In this document: positions 27,710 to 37,226 of the stretch, piece after piece
How the letters are laid out: each line of letters begins with the position of its first letter
Position numbering within the stretch: the first letter of the stretch is position 1
Assembly: GCF_014696065.1 (NCBI RefSeq)
Contig: NZ_JACJPL010000026.1
Location: 496,001-560,000, forward strand
Source of the DNA: Leptolyngbya sp. FACHB-261
Lineage (GTDB): Bacteria > Cyanobacteriota > Cyanobacteriia > FACHB-261
DNA: 64,000 bases
Reading direction: 5' to 3'
Notes under the pieces: model-generated
The model's input: the letters and a program-made list of their open reading frames with translations, nothing else
Told to the model about the DNA's origin: nothing
Databases searched by the model: none
Made by a program: the position numbers and the translations under genes

Positions 27710-29290
27710 CTAGCGGGCTAGGACCGTCAGGGTATTGGGTTGGCTTGGGTCACCCTGGAGCACCACTGACCGCTCGTTGGCTGCCAAATGTCGCAGAATT
27801 TTGTAAATGGTTTCGACTTGCTCGGGCTTGCCTAGTTTCTGCGCCAGATCGCTCAGGGAGAGCGGTTGCCTGGATAGGGCGTTGACGACTTGGCGCTGTA
27901 GGTCCAGGACGGTGGCGGCGGCTTTCTTGCCTGCCTCGACGCCAGGCTGGTGATAGGCATTGATGTTGACGAGGGAGCCGTAGAAGCTGACAGCCCGCTC
28001 GTAAAGTGCGATTAAGGCACCAACGTTTTTAGGGGTGACTTCAGGAATGGTGACGGTGACCGAGTCCCGACCATTGTCGTAGAGGGCAGCGCGGGTACCT
28101 AGCAGAAAGCCACTCAGATAGTCACCGGCAGTTGCACCTGCTTCAACCTCCGAGGAAGTACCGTTACGGTCTTTGAGCACTTCGATGAAGGTCGCGAAGA
28201 AGTTGTGTACGCCTTCTCGCAGCTGTTGCACATAGGCGTGCTGGTCTGTGGAGCCTTTATTGCCGTAGACAGCAATGCCTTGATGAACAACGTTACCGTC
28301 CAAGTCTTTTTCTTTGCCCAGCGACTCCATCACCAGTTGTTGCAGGTAACGGGAGAACAGAAGCAAACGGTCTTTGTAGGGTAGAACGACCATGTCCTTC
28401 TCGCCCTTGCCGTTGCCTGCGAAGTACCAACACATGGCGAGCAGAGCTGAGGGATTGGTGCGCAGATTGGTAACGCGGGTTGCTTCGTCCATTTCTTTGG
28501 CCCCGGCTAGCATTGCCCGAATATCAATGCCTTGGAGAGCAGCAGGCAGCAGACCGACCGCCGAAAGTTCGGAGGTGCGTCCGCCCACCCAGTCTTCCAT
28601 GGGGAAGCGTTCGATCCAGCCTTCAGAATCGGCTAGCTGGTCGAGACCGCTGCCCGGTCCGGTGACAGCAACCGCATGATCAGCAAATTTGAGTCCTGCG
28701 GCTTGATAGGCTTTCTGAACCTCAACCATGCCGTTGCGGGTGTCGGGTGTGCCGCCGGACTTGGAGGTTGTGCTTACCAGAGTGCTAGACAGACGGCCTT
28801 GGAGTTGAGCCAGCACGCGGTCGATCCCGTCAGGATCAGTATTGTCAATGAAGTGAATCTGTAGCGGCGGAACGTCAGGGGCTAAGGCCTCTGCTACAAA
28901 TTGGGGTCCCAATGCGGAGCCGCCAATGCCAATCGAGAGCAAGTCTGTAAACTTGGACGCACCAGGCGGCTTGATCGCGCCGCTGTGGATTTTCTGGGCG
29001 AAGGCTTCGATTTTGTCTACGGTGCTAGAGATCTCCTGCTGAAGTTGCCGGTTTGGGGCTAGTTCTGGAGCCCGCAGCCAATAGTGACCCACCATGCGAT
29101 GCTCGTCGGGGTTCGAGATGGCACCCCTTTCCAGCAATTTCATGTCAGCAAAAGCTCGTTCGAACCGAGGCTGTATCTGCTCCACAAACTCAGGTGAGAA
29201 ACGCATCCGGCTGATATCTAGATAGAAGCCCAGGCCGGGGTGATAGTACAGCCATTCCTGATAGCGTTGCCACAGTGCTGTAGGGTCCAT
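27710..29290 (-). CDS. pgi: Glucose-6-phosphate isomerase
   Basis: A 526-residue PGI that interconverts glucose-6-phosphate and fructose-6-phosphate. Visible motifs are [13 protein letters not shown] (phosphate/sugar site), [15 protein letters not shown] (sugar-phosphate loop), [15 protein letters not shown], the catalytic Glu region around [11 protein letters not shown] and the His region [14 protein letters not shown]. This is the ~525-residue form found in cyanobacteria. A C-terminal ~60-residue winged-helix-like extension ([28 protein letters not shown]) is also present, as in related cyanobacterial and archaeal-like PGIs. It is a single gene downstream of no obvious partner. Confidence 0.97.
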   Translation of the reverse strand: MDPTALWQRYQEWLYYHPGLGFYLDISRMRFSPEFVEQIQPRFERAFADMKLLERGAISNPDEHRMVGHYWLRAPELAPNRQLQQEISSTVDKIEAFAQKIHSGAIKPPGASKFTDLLSIGIGGSALGPQFVAEALAPDVPPLQIHFIDNTDPDGIDRVLAQLQGRLSSTLVSTTSKSGGTPDTRNGMVEVQKAYQAAGLKFADHAVAVTGPGSGLDQLADSEGWIERFPMEDWVGGRTSELSAVGLLPAALQGIDIRAMLAGAKEMDEATRVTNLRTNPSALLAMCWYFAGNGKGEKDMVVLPYKDRLLLFSRYLQQLVMESLGKEKDLDGNVVHQGIAVYGNKGSTDQHAYVQQLREGVHNFFATFIEVLKDRNGTSSEVEAGATAGDYLSGFLLGTRAALYDNGRDSVTVTIPEVTPKNVGALIALYERAVSFYGSLVNINAYHQPGVEAGKKAAATVLDLQRQVVNALSRQPLSLSDLAQKLGKPEQVETIYKILRHLAANERSVVLQGDPSQPNTLTVLAR

Positions 29291-29470
29291 AGCCTTCCTC
29301 GTTCAGGTTTCCATTCACTCCACTCTGAAGCAATCTATCTTGAATGCCATCCGCTTTTAGCTTCAATGCAGATTGCAAAACTTGTCTCAGGCGTGAGCAG
29401 AGCCTCAACCACTGATGCTGCGGGCTTTGAGGCTCAGGGCTAGGAGTGATGGTTAGCACCGGGGACCCGA

Positions 29471-30184
29471 CTAGGTATCACCCTTAACATTCTGGGTTTG
29501 TTCTGGGTTTGATACAGCTGGGGTTTGATGCGGCTGGGGTTTGATGCGATAAGCACAGCGACGGGAGTTGTTGAGCAAGTGCTCGGTGCGCTCAATTTGG
29601 GTCTCTGGACCGAGAATGGCCTGAAACACTTCTAGTTCAGAACCACAAAGCCCCTGACAGGTTTGGGCTGCGGCACAGATTGGGCAGTGGTTTTCGATCA
29701 GCAGCCAGGAGCCGTCACTTTGCGAAACAACCTCTGCCATATATCCCTCACGGCTGCGCAGGGTCACCAGCCCTTGGATGCGCTCGTTTAGGGCGGTTGC
29801 CGTGATTTGACTGCTATAGGAGAGAATTTGCTGCTGGGTTCGCTCTGCCAGAATTTGCGCCAGACCCGCCTCTCCAAACACAGAGCGCATTGCTTCTAGC
29901 AAGCCAAGCGTGAGGTCGGCATGGTTGTCAGGAAAGCGGTGTGTTGACGCTGGGGTGAGTTGCCAGAGCTTGACTGGGCGGCCCAATGGGCGGCGTTGCT
30001 CGGTGTAGCTCACCAATCCCTGACTTCGCAGCGTTTGCAAATGCTGCCGGATTGCCATTGGAGTTATCTCAAGCTGTTGAGCTAGGGCTACCGCTTCCTG
30101 GGCTCCTCCTGTTTTCAGAAAGTGCAGAATCCGGTCCTTGGCGCGTTGGCCGAGGCTAGGGTCTAAGTTGGATTTAGCAGTCAT
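29471..30184 (-). CDS. SufR-like winged-helix regulator with Cys cluster
   Basis: A 237-residue protein from the ATG at 30184. A TTG 15 bases upstream overlaps the lipase stop and is less likely. The N-terminal winged helix (AVALAQQLEITPMAIRQHLQTLRSQGLVSYTEQRRPLGRP, about 30-70) is of the COG2345 type. The C-terminal half has a cysteine set CPICAAAQTCQGLCGSELEVF...RRCAYRI, resembling but not identical to the Fe-S ligands of the cyanobacterial suf-operon repressor SufR. No suf genes are nearby, so this may be a SufR paralogue sensing Fe-S or redox state. It starts 11 bases after the lipase gene. Confidence 0.8.
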   Translation of the reverse strand: MTAKSNLDPSLGQRAKDRILHFLKTGGAQEAVALAQQLEITPMAIRQHLQTLRSQGLVSYTEQRRPLGRPVKLWQLTPASTHRFPDNHADLTLGLLEAMRSVFGEAGLAQILAERTQQQILSYSSQITATALNERIQGLVTLRSREGYMAEVVSQSDGSWLLIENHCPICAAAQTCQGLCGSELEVFQAILGPETQIERTEHLLNNSRRCAYRIKPQPHQTPAVSNPEQTQNVKGDT

Positions 30185-30195
30185 GATTCCGATTA

Positions 30196-30789
30196 TCAAG
30201 CCTTAACTAAAGGCGCGCTCAGGCTTTCAGTGAGGATTTGAAAGCTGCGGGGGTGATTAATCATCCAAGCATGGGTGAGGATGGGAACTTGTAGGTTCCG
30301 ACCGACCGGCAACTCGGAGCTGTTGGCTGGCACAATCATCAAATCGTAAGGGGTCCAGAGTGAGGTGAACTGGACTTTTTCTAGGGTCGCTACGTCCCGG
30401 TTCAGCTCACGCAGAAAAGGGCTGTTGGGGCGCATTTGTGCCGCGCCGAGGTTGTTGCGGGCGAAGCCCATCCAGGTCCCGTGGTGAGGCGAGGCGATGG
30501 TGATGAAGCGCTCTACCCGCTCCAGTCCACCCAGACGTTGAACATAGTAGCGGCTGACAATGCCACCCATACTGAACCCAACTAGGTCAAAGCGTTCGCT
30601 AGGTGCAAACAATTGATCGGCCCGATCGCGCACCTGCGCAGCCAATTTGTCCAGGCCAACATCGCCATTGTTGGGTCTAAGGTTGAGCGTGTGTACGGTC
30701 CAACCCTGTTCTTCTAAATGGGCGCGTAGGGGTGTAAAAATCAATTCGGTGTCGTCGATGCCGTGAACCAGCAAAACAGGATTGAGCAT
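30196..30789 (-). CDS. Triacylglycerol lipase-like alpha/beta hydrolase
   Basis: A 197-residue hydrolase. HGIDDTELIF near the start holds the oxyanion region and the nucleophile elbow is GFSMGGIVSRYYVQ (Ser about 73). An ASPHHGTWMGFARNN segment matches the EstA/LipA-type lipases (DUF676/PGAP1-like). The C-terminal His is probably in LTHAWMINHP. It is compact compared with usual lipases (~220-300). It is co-directional with the regulator gene just downstream, which may control it or merely share the transcript. Confidence 0.85.
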   Translation of the reverse strand: MLNPVLLVHGIDDTELIFTPLRAHLEEQGWTVHTLNLRPNNGDVGLDKLAAQVRDRADQLFAPSERFDLVGFSMGGIVSRYYVQRLGGLERVERFITIASPHHGTWMGFARNNLGAAQMRPNSPFLRELNRDVATLEKVQFTSLWTPYDLMIVPANSSELPVGRNLQVPILTHAWMINHPRSFQILTESLSAPLVKA

Positions 30790-31045
30790 AGCAGGGTCGT
30801 AGGAGAGTCAATCTAACCCCAGCCTAGGCATTGGTCCTAAGCTCCAGATGTGGTTCTGTGCCAGCAGCAGGACCGGCTTAGAATGCTCACGAGCTTCATC
30901 AGAACCGTGCGGCTATCAAAGCCTTGAATACGCCTTGAATACTAAGCCTTATAAACCTATAGGAAGGATCAAACCGTTGAGCAGATTTCCTGGATGACTT
31001 GAAGAATTCAGGACAGATTTAAACAGATTTTAAGATACGCGAAAA

Positions 31046-31210
31046 TCACCTGCGGTTCACCGTCTTGCTGTTCGTACTTACCCAGCCTTTACGAAGGATT
31101 TCAGGCGGCAGATGTTGAATGAGGTTGTTTTTTAGAACAAGCCTTGTGAGATTGGTGAGTTGTGCGATTGCCTCTCGAATCACTCTAATTGGGTTGAGAG
31201 AGGTCAATCG
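31046..31210 (-). pseudogene. Remnant 3' end of a leucine-rich-repeat gene
   Basis: On the minus strand the stretch from 31210 to a TGA at 31046-31048 encodes a leucine-rich-repeat end: a partial repeat, then AIAQLTNLTRLVLKNNLI and QHLPPEILRKGW. The L-x2-L-x-L-x2-N-x-L spacing and the PPEI ending are those of bacterial LRR proteins. A stop codon interrupts the frame immediately upstream and there is no start or N-terminal part, so this is a decayed relic. It lies in the otherwise gene-free 505-base gap downstream of the NB-ARC/WD40 gene. Confidence 0.7.
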
Positions 31211-31294
31211 CTATCTGGGGGTGTTCGAAATTAAGCACAATAATCCCTGGCTCGTCAGGTAACCATATCCGTTACTACTCAATCCTCTTTCTCT

Positions 31295-34200
31295 TTAAAA
31301 TGCCATCGCGCCTAATGCACTCAGCGTGGCTTGCTGTGCGGCTGTTAATCCTTGAGCACCTCTAATATTCATACCCTCGTATAGGCGATCGACTCTTAGC
31401 GTTTTGAGGCAATCTCCTGTTATAGGATTCCATAACTTAATAGTTTCATCCTGACTACCACTGACCAAAAGCGGATTTGCACTGTATGGGAGGCTAACGT
31501 CAACCGGACTAAACTGAACTGAACAGACCCGACTAGCGTGCCCTTGCAGGACTTTCTGGCAGGTGCCATCTTGGACATCCCAGAGCCGAATCGTTTGATC
31601 GTCACTACCACTGGCTAGGAGACGACCATTGGGGCTGAAGGCAACGGAGCGAACGCCATTAGTATGACCGTGTAACGTTGCCAAGCATGTTCCGTCTTGT
31701 ACATTCCAAAAGCGAACTGAGCAGTCCAGGCTACTCGTCGCTAGAGTTTGACCATCGGGGCTGAAGGCAGTAGACAAAACCCAACCCGTGTGCCCTTGTA
31801 GGGTTCTGAGACAGGTACCATTGCGCACATCCCATAGCCGCACAGTTTGATCATTGCTGCCACTCGCAAGCAGTTGACCATCAGGGCTAAACGCAACTGC
31901 CCAAACCCAACCCGTATGCCCTTGTAGGGTTCTGAGACAGGTGCCATTGCGCACATCCCATAGCCGCACAGTTTGATCGTTGCTGCCACTTGCAAGGGTG
32001 TGTCCATCGGGACTAAATGCTACGGAGAAAACCCAACCCGTATGTCCTTGTAGGGTTCTGAGGCAGATACCATTTCGCACATCCCATAGACGCACAGTTT
32101 GATCGTTGCTGCCACTCGCAAGCAGTTGACCATTCGGACTAAATGCTACTGTCCAGATCCAATTGGTGTGTCCTGGCAGATTATTGGAGCAAGTTCCTTG
32201 CGCCACATCCCATAACCGCACCAGGGCATCATAACTGCCACTGGCTAGCATGGAGCCATTCGCACTAAAGCTGACTGAAGTAATCCCACTGGTTTGCCCC
32301 TGAAACGTCTTGAGGCAGGTGCCGTCCTGGACATCCCACAATCGAGCTGACAGGTCTGCACTGCCACTCGCGAGGTTTTGACCATTGGGATTAAAGGCAA
32401 CCTCCCAAACACAACGGCTGTGACCTTGTAGCAATTTGAAGCAGGTTCCATCCTGCACACTCCACAACCGAATGGAGGCATCCTCACTACTACTAGCAAG
32501 GGTTTGACCATTAGGACTGAAGCTGAGTGAGGTGACCCAACCTGTATGCCCTTGCAGTGTTTTGCGGCAGGTGCCTGTCTTGACCTCCCACAGTCGAATG
32601 GTGCAATCGTCACTACTGCTGGCGAGGGTTTGACCATCCGGGCTGAAGGCAACTGCCCTCACCCAACGGGTATGTCCTTGCAAGGTTTGGAGGCAGGTTC
32701 CGCGATCAACACTCCACAATCGAATTGAAGAGTCTTCGCTGGCACTTGCCAGAAGCTGCCCATTGGGACTAAAGCGAATTGACGTAACTCCACCTGTGTG
32801 ACCCTGCAAAACTGTTAGGCAGGTTCCGTCATGTGCATCCCAGAGCCGAATCGTTTGGTCATCACTACCACTCGCCAACAGTTGACCAAGGCCTGACGGT
32901 AAGCTAACGCTAACGGGGCTGAACGCGATCGCCCAAACCCGGTTGAGATGACCCCGCAGTGTTTTGAGACAGGTTCCTGGGAGGCGGTTGGAAGCACTCG
33001 CTTCAGCCAAGTTTGCAGGATTGGGTTGCTCAAAATCGATGTTTTGCATATCCCACAACCGAATCAACGAGTCATGACTGCAACTGGCTAGGGTTTTTCC
33101 GTCGGGACTGAAGGTGACTGCCCAGATCCAACCCGTGTGTCCTTGCAATGTCAAAACCTGTTGACCATCCACTACTCGCCAAAGGCAAATCTTACCGTCC
33201 AAATCACCAGTTGCCAGCAAACTGCCATCTGGGTTAAAGCTGACTGACATAACGCTACTTAAGGTCTCTGCAAACACAGATGTAGCTAAATCAGCGTTGC
33301 GAAAATTGACCCCTGTCAAGTTGACCTGCCGTAAATCGGCTTGCCATACGGTTAGTTCCGAAAAGTCACAGCCTCGCAAATTGCTTTGCAGATGCACAAG
33401 CAGGTTGAGAAGATTACCAGCAAGATAGTTGGGCTGAGGTGCTTGTTGTTGCTGCTCCAATATGGTTTTTAATTGCTGTTCAATGGCTTGTGAATTGCCA
33501 AACTGGAGCAGCAATTGCTCAGAGATTGGCTCAACAATCAACCGCTTCTGCATCTCTCGAACATAGTCTTTTGCCTGGGCTTTGATTAGGGCATGAGTTC
33601 TGAGGCGCTCTGGTGTTTGGCTGGCAATTTCCTCACAGATACACTGCACGAGCTGATCGGTCGCATACTCCAGCACTACAGGCTGAAGAAAGAACTGCTC
33701 ACCCTCCTTTTCAATCAGCGCTCGCCGCAACAATGACTGAATCGCATCCGGCAATCTCCGCTTGGAAGCCTTAGTTGCAAGATCCCTACTCAACTCGAAA
33801 AGCGAGACGGGTTCCCGATTAATTGCTAACCAAAAGAGCATTTCCTGCTCAACTTCTGACAAGCGATCGAACTGGTGCTGGAGTAAGTCTCGAATATCAT
33901 CAAAGACCGCTAACCCCTGCTGCACATAGTTCAATATTTCAGCAATGCTGCCACTAAAGAGGTCTTGGGTTGTGGCTGCAAGCATCTTCAGCGCCAAGGG
34001 GTTGCCACTGTAATGGGTCACTAATCTCTCCCATTCTGAATCTGTCCCCACAAATGCCCCTTTATAGAGAAATAGTTCTCGCCCTGCTTCTGAGTTCAGT
34101 CCTTTTAGCAGGAAGGTTCTGACTGATTGCTGCTGACCTTCTAGTGGCACAATCTCTCCAGGCTTTTCGCGGCTGGTGAGCAGCAAGCAACTCCGATGGG

Positions 34201-34981
34201 GTACTCTCCCAATTTCTTTGAATAGCTGACCATATGCCTCATAGCCTGGTCGATACTGTGCAGGCTGCCCGGCATTCAGGATCGTCTCGACATTGTCCAG
34301 AATCAGCAAACAGCGCTTTTGCCGCAACCCCTCCATAAGCTTCAGCAGTTTCCTGTCCAGCCCACTCGGTACAGCGATATCCTCTCCCTGTGCCCGCAAT
34401 AGAATTGGCAACACTGTCTCTAACCACTCCTCAAAGGGTGGGGTATTTTGTAGCGATCGCCACACCACCACCTCAAACTCGGTTTGAATCTGCTGCACCA
34501 ATCTGGCAGCCAGGGTACTTTTGCCAATCCCACCGATGCCCAATAGTAGGATGAGGCGGCATTGTTCTCCCAACACCCACTGCTTGAGGCACATCAGTTC
34601 TTCACTGCGTCCGCAGAAGGCAGCCGTATCAATGGCGCTCCCCCAATCTGGTGGCTGCGAGCGGGCAGTCGGTTGCTCAATTGCTAGAGTCTGGGTTTGG
34701 GTCGCACCAATCAGCGACTGACGCCACTGATGTTCTAACGCCCCCCGAAAGTTAGTTTTACTGACGGGTTCCCCGAAGGCTTGCTCCAGCAAGTTCCAGA
34801 GTTTGGGACCGACGTTGCGCTTGATATAGCTGAGCGAGTAGCCAGACACCTCAGCAATTTGCTCGTAGGTCTGCTCTTGCAAGGCTCCCAGTAGAATGGC
34901 GGCTTCTACTTCATTGAGCCGTCTACCCACTTTGGCAAAGACTACGGAATTAGCAACGTGCAGCGCTTGCTCTAAATCCAT
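31295..34981 (-). CDS. NB-ARC STAND NTPase with HTH N-terminus and 14 WD40 blades
   Basis: A 1228-residue NLR-like protein. Residues 1-90 form a helix-turn-helix-like domain ([19 protein letters not shown]-x-SYIKRNVG) of the kind seen at the N-terminus of many cyanobacterial NB-ARC and vWA-MoxR-associated proteins. The NB-ARC NTPase domain follows, with Walker [12 protein letters not shown] (Lys154), Walker [11 protein letters not shown] and an RNBS-B-like LLTSREKPG. Helical and winged-helix parts lead to a short pentapeptide-like stretch ([23 protein letters not shown], about 540-565). Fourteen WD40 repeats then suggest two seven-bladed propellers. Blades 9-11 are nearly identical. STAND proteins oligomerise after ligand sensing, and several are anti-phage or regulated-death factors. 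No separate effector domain is visible here. Confidence 0.92.
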   Translation of the reverse strand: MDLEQALHVANSVVFAKVGRRLNEVEAAILLGALQEQTYEQIAEVSGYSLSYIKRNVGPKLWNLLEQAFGEPVSKTNFRGALEHQWRQSLIGATQTQTLAIEQPTARSQPPDWGSAIDTAAFCGRSEELMCLKQWVLGEQCRLILLLGIGGIGKSTLAARLVQQIQTEFEVVVWRSLQNTPPFEEWLETVLPILLRAQGEDIAVPSGLDRKLLKLMEGLRQKRCLLILDNVETILNAGQPAQYRPGYEAYGQLFKEIGRVPHRSCLLLTSREKPGEIVPLEGQQQSVRTFLLKGLNSEAGRELFLYKGAFVGTDSEWERLVTHYSGNPLALKMLAATTQDLFSGSIAEILNYVQQGLAVFDDIRDLLQHQFDRLSEVEQEMLFWLAINREPVSLFELSRDLATKASKRRLPDAIQSLLRRALIEKEGEQFFLQPVVLEYATDQLVQCICEEIASQTPERLRTHALIKAQAKDYVREMQKRLIVEPISEQLLLQFGNSQAIEQQLKTILEQQQQAPQPNYLAGNLLNLLVHLQSNLRGCDFSELTVWQADLRQVNLTGVNFRNADLATSVFAETLSSVMSVSFNPDGSLLATGDLDGKICLWRVVDGQQVLTLQGHTGWIWAVTFSPDGKTLASCSHDSLIRLWDMQNIDFEQPNPANLAEASASNRLPGTCLKTLRGHLNRVWAIAFSPVSVSLPSGLGQLLASGSDDQTIRLWDAHDGTCLTVLQGHTGGVTSIRFSPNGQLLASASEDSSIRLWSVDRGTCLQTLQGHTRWVRAVAFSPDGQTLASSSDDCTIRLWEVKTGTCRKTLQGHTGWVTSLSFSPNGQTLASSSEDASIRLWSVQDGTCFKLLQGHSRCVWEVAFNPNGQNLASGSADLSARLWDVQDGTCLKTFQGQTSGITSVSFSANGSMLASGSYDALVRLWDVAQGTCSNNLPGHTNWIWTVAFSPNGQLLASGSNDQTVRLWDVRNGICLRTLQGHTGWVFSVAFSPDGHTLASGSNDQTVRLWDVRNGTCLRTLQGHTGWVWAVAFSPDGQLLASGSNDQTVRLWDVRNGTCLRTLQGHTGWVLSTAFSPDGQTLATSSLDCSVRFWNVQDGTCLATLHGHTNGVRSVAFSPNGRLLASGSDDQTIRLWDVQDGTCQKVLQGHASRVCSVQFSPVDVSLPYSANPLLVSGSQDETIKLWNPITGDCLKTLRVDRLYEGMNIRGAQGLTAAQQATLSALGAMAF

Positions 34982-35028
34982 TGTCTTTTACTCCATTTAC
35001 GGTAGTGACCTGATTTTACCTGAGGCAA

Positions 35029-35124
35029 GGTGAACTTTTTGTTTCCAGCATGACCAGGCTGAAACTGGCGCAAGCAAGCGGATTCAGCCAATTCAAGCCA
35101 AAATTGATGACCAAAAAGTTCACC
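35029..35124. repeat. Nested inverted repeat upstream of the NB-ARC/WD40 gene
   Basis: GGTGAACTTTTTG at 35029-35041 is matched exactly by its reverse complement at 35112-35124. Inside, GGCTGAA (35057-35063) pairs with TTCAGCC (35083-35089). The element starts 48 bases upstream of the NB-ARC start codon. A third partial copy, GTGAACTT, is at about 35167. It could be an operator set, an attenuating hairpin or a small mobile-element relic. The rest of the 414-base gap up to the next gene shows no ORF. Confidence 0.75.
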
Positions 35125-35395
35125 TACTCTGAAGTATTTAGATTCATCATATTGACCTCAAAGTAGTGAACTTATAGGTAACGACAAACCTAAAAAACTT
35201 CCCTAATGTAATGACATCAGGTTCAAAGGCGCAAGGGAAAGGAATTAGCAAACTAATAGCCCCCAACCGCTTAACAACCTGTACAATTTCCGATTTCTAG
35301 CAGTAATCCAGTCTTAAGACCCCAACCCGGTTGACCGGCTAAGTTTCTGCTGCAACGGATTGACTCAAAACAACAAACAGAATAGGAGCTTCGGT

Positions 35396-36151
35396 ATGAA
35401 GATTGTAGTTATTGGTGGCAGCGGGCTGATCGGAAAAAAGCTCGTGAATAACCTTCGTCAGCTTGGTCATGAGGTCGTGGCGGCATCACCCAGATCAGGC
35501 GTCAACGCCATCACGGGTGAGGGACTGGCGGCAGCGCTGGCGGGCGCTCAGGTTGTTGTCGATGTGGCGAACTCGCCTTCGTTTGAGGACAAGGCAGTTT
35601 TGGAGTTCTTCGAGACATCAGGTCGTAACCTGCTTGCCGCAGAAGCAACCGCTGGTGTGGGACATCACGTGGCGCTGTCGGTGGTCAATGCCGATCGCTT
35701 GCCCGACAGCGGCTACATGCGGGCAAAGGTTGCTCAGGAGAAGCTAATCAAGGATTCCAAGATTCCCTATACGATCCTCCGCGCAACACAATTCTTCGAG
35801 TTCCTCAGTGGCATCGCCCAATCGAACACCGACGGGCAAACGGTTCACTTGTCACCTGCCCTTGTGCAGGCGATCGCGTCAGATGATGTGGTTGCCGCAC
35901 TGACTGATCTCACAGTCGGGGCACCCCTGAACGGCACGATCGAGGTGGCTGGTCCCGAAAAATTCCGTCTCGACGAACTCGTCCGACGCTTCTTGATCGC
36001 AAACAACGACACACGCAAGGTAATCACAGACATCCACGCCCGCTACTTTGGCATAGAGCTGAACGATCACTCCCTCACCGCCAGCGACAATCCGCGCGTC
36101 GGCTCGACGAACTTTGATCAGTGGCTCGATCGCCAAGATAAAGCAGCCTAG
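35396..36151 (+). CDS. NAD(P)-binding NmrA/SDR-like oxidoreductase
   Basis: A 251-residue protein from the ATG at 35396, chosen because AGGAG lies 7 bases upstream and the Rossmann strand starts at once (MKIVVIGGSGLIGKKLV). An in-frame upstream start at 35360 adds 12 residues without an RBS. The pattern GGSGLIG, DVANSPSF, LSVVNADRLPDSGYMRAK-x-AQE-x-LI and the late PYTILRATQFFEF are those of atypical SDRs related to NmrA and NAD(P)H-binding quinone reductases. The substrate is unknown. It is transcribed away from the NB-ARC gene. Confidence 0.88.
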   Translation: MKIVVIGGSGLIGKKLVNNLRQLGHEVVAASPRSGVNAITGEGLAAALAGAQVVVDVANSPSFEDKAVLEFFETSGRNLLAAEATAGVGHHVALSVVNADRLPDSGYMRAKVAQEKLIKDSKIPYTILRATQFFEFLSGIAQSNTDGQTVHLSPALVQAIASDDVVAALTDLTVGAPLNGTIEVAGPEKFRLDELVRRFLIANNDTRKVITDIHARYFGIELNDHSLTASDNPRVGSTNFDQWLDRQDKAA

Positions 36152-36209
36152 CCAGCACATGTTTCTTCAGGCATTTGCTTCCTGCCCGTCGCCACGAGGC
36201 AATGGGCGG

Positions 36210-36246
36210 GAGACGTCTTCAGAGCCTTGGTCGGCGTCTCTATTTT
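36210..36246 (+). terminator. Stem-loop after the NmrA-like gene
   Basis: GAGACG at 36210-36215 pairs with CGTCTC at 36235-36240, followed by TATTTT. An upstream overlapping stem-loop (GCCCGTC...AATGGGC) precedes it. It lies about 60 bases after the stop codon. Confidence 0.45.
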
Positions 36247-36504
36247 GGTGATGACAACCGGAACCCGGACATAACTGGAACCCGGACATGGATGCTCCCG
36301 GTTATGTCACTGAACCTGTAGGGCATGGCTTTAAGCGAAAGCCACATGCTATTGAGGACATCAAGGCCTAGGTGTGAGACCTGGCTTTTTGGCTGATCCC
36401 CTCTTGCCTAGAGGCCGGTATGTATGCCGCGCTGACCGCCGACCTGTCCGTGCTTACAACCTGGTCGGACGGAACCTTAACTCAACACTGCAAGGTAATA
36501 AATC

Positions 36505-36963
36505 ATGAAAACAACTGCAAGTGCTCGAACCATTTTGGTCGTGGGATTCATCCTAATAGCGTTCAACGGACTATTCCTGTTTGGAAACGGACTGTTTATG
36601 CTTGTCGCTCCAATGGCGTGGTACAACACCGTTCCTGGCGTGACTGACACTGGTTCCTTTAATCAGCACTTCATCCGCGATATTGGGATTATTCAGATGT
36701 TCCTCGGTGCTGCTTTCGCGATCGGGATGATCCAACCAGCGCACCGCTTTAATCTGTGGGCTGCTGCAACGTCATGGCTGATCGCACATGCCGGTTTCCA
36801 TTTGTGGGAAGTTGCAGTCGGCATTTCTTCTCTATCAACCATTCCGCGCGACTTTCCCGCTGTCACTCTCCCGGCTTTGATCGGTGTTGTGCTTACGGCG
36901 TGGGCTTGGCGCACCAGTCCACGCTTGGCATCTCCTGATCTGGTTACCGGAAATTCTTTGTGA
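36505..36963 (+). CDS. Four-helix integral membrane protein of unknown function
   Basis: A 152-residue, strongly hydrophobic protein with four predicted transmembrane helices (about 8-36, 56-77, 82-103 and 118-140). Motif-like pieces are LFMLVAPMAWYNTVPGV and FIRDIGIIQMFLGAAFAIG. I do not recognise a characterised family; it has the general size of small DoxX/DUF4345-like membrane proteins. The ATG has a modest AAGG upstream. It lies between the NmrA-like gene and the ligand-gated channel gene. The 353 bases before it contain only the terminator at 36210 and a possible coding relic near 36255-36371. Confidence 0.75.
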   Translation: MKTTASARTILVVGFILIAFNGLFLFGNGLFMLVAPMAWYNTVPGVTDTGSFNQHFIRDIGIIQMFLGAAFAIGMIQPAHRFNLWAAATSWLIAHAGFHLWEVAVGISSLSTIPRDFPAVTLPALIGVVLTAWAWRTSPRLASPDLVTGNSL

Positions 36964-37099
36964 AAGCTGAGCAATCTAGAAATGCACTGGCGGGGAGTTA
37001 TGCCATTGTGTCCCCTTGCCGGATCTCGCTGGATAGCGATGTCAGAGTCCCAGATAGTGCAGACCAAGCATGACGTGAACGATGGGGAGTTTTTATCGC

Positions 37100-37165
37100 T
37101 GCCCCTAATGTTTTCAGAGTGGCTTTTTGAGCAACTGTCGACCCGGTTGCTCCTTGAATATTCAT
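37100..37165 (-). pseudogene. Relic of the C-terminal tail of a second WD40/NB-ARC-type gene
   Basis: On the minus strand this stretch encodes MNIQGATGSTVAQKATLKTL and GA. The intact NB-ARC/WD40 protein at 31295-34981 ends in [20 protein letters not shown] and GAMAF. The two tails align over 22 residues without gaps, and this MNI-x-G-x2-GLT-x-AQ-x-ATL-x-LGA ending is a hallmark of that cyanobacterial protein class. Here no propeller precedes it, so it is the remaining 3' scrap of a deleted paralogue. The small ORFs that can be drawn over it on either strand are not convincing genes. Confidence 0.7.
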
Positions 37166-37226
37166 GCGTGTCCTGGAATCGGCAGGAGGGGGTTGAGGAC
37201 CAATTGATGGTGCTTGCCGGTGATTT

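Noticed and set aside
34239-34721. Plus-strand ORFs antisense to the NB-ARC domain
   Set aside because: Shadows of a strongly supported minus-strand gene; composition biased and no RBS.
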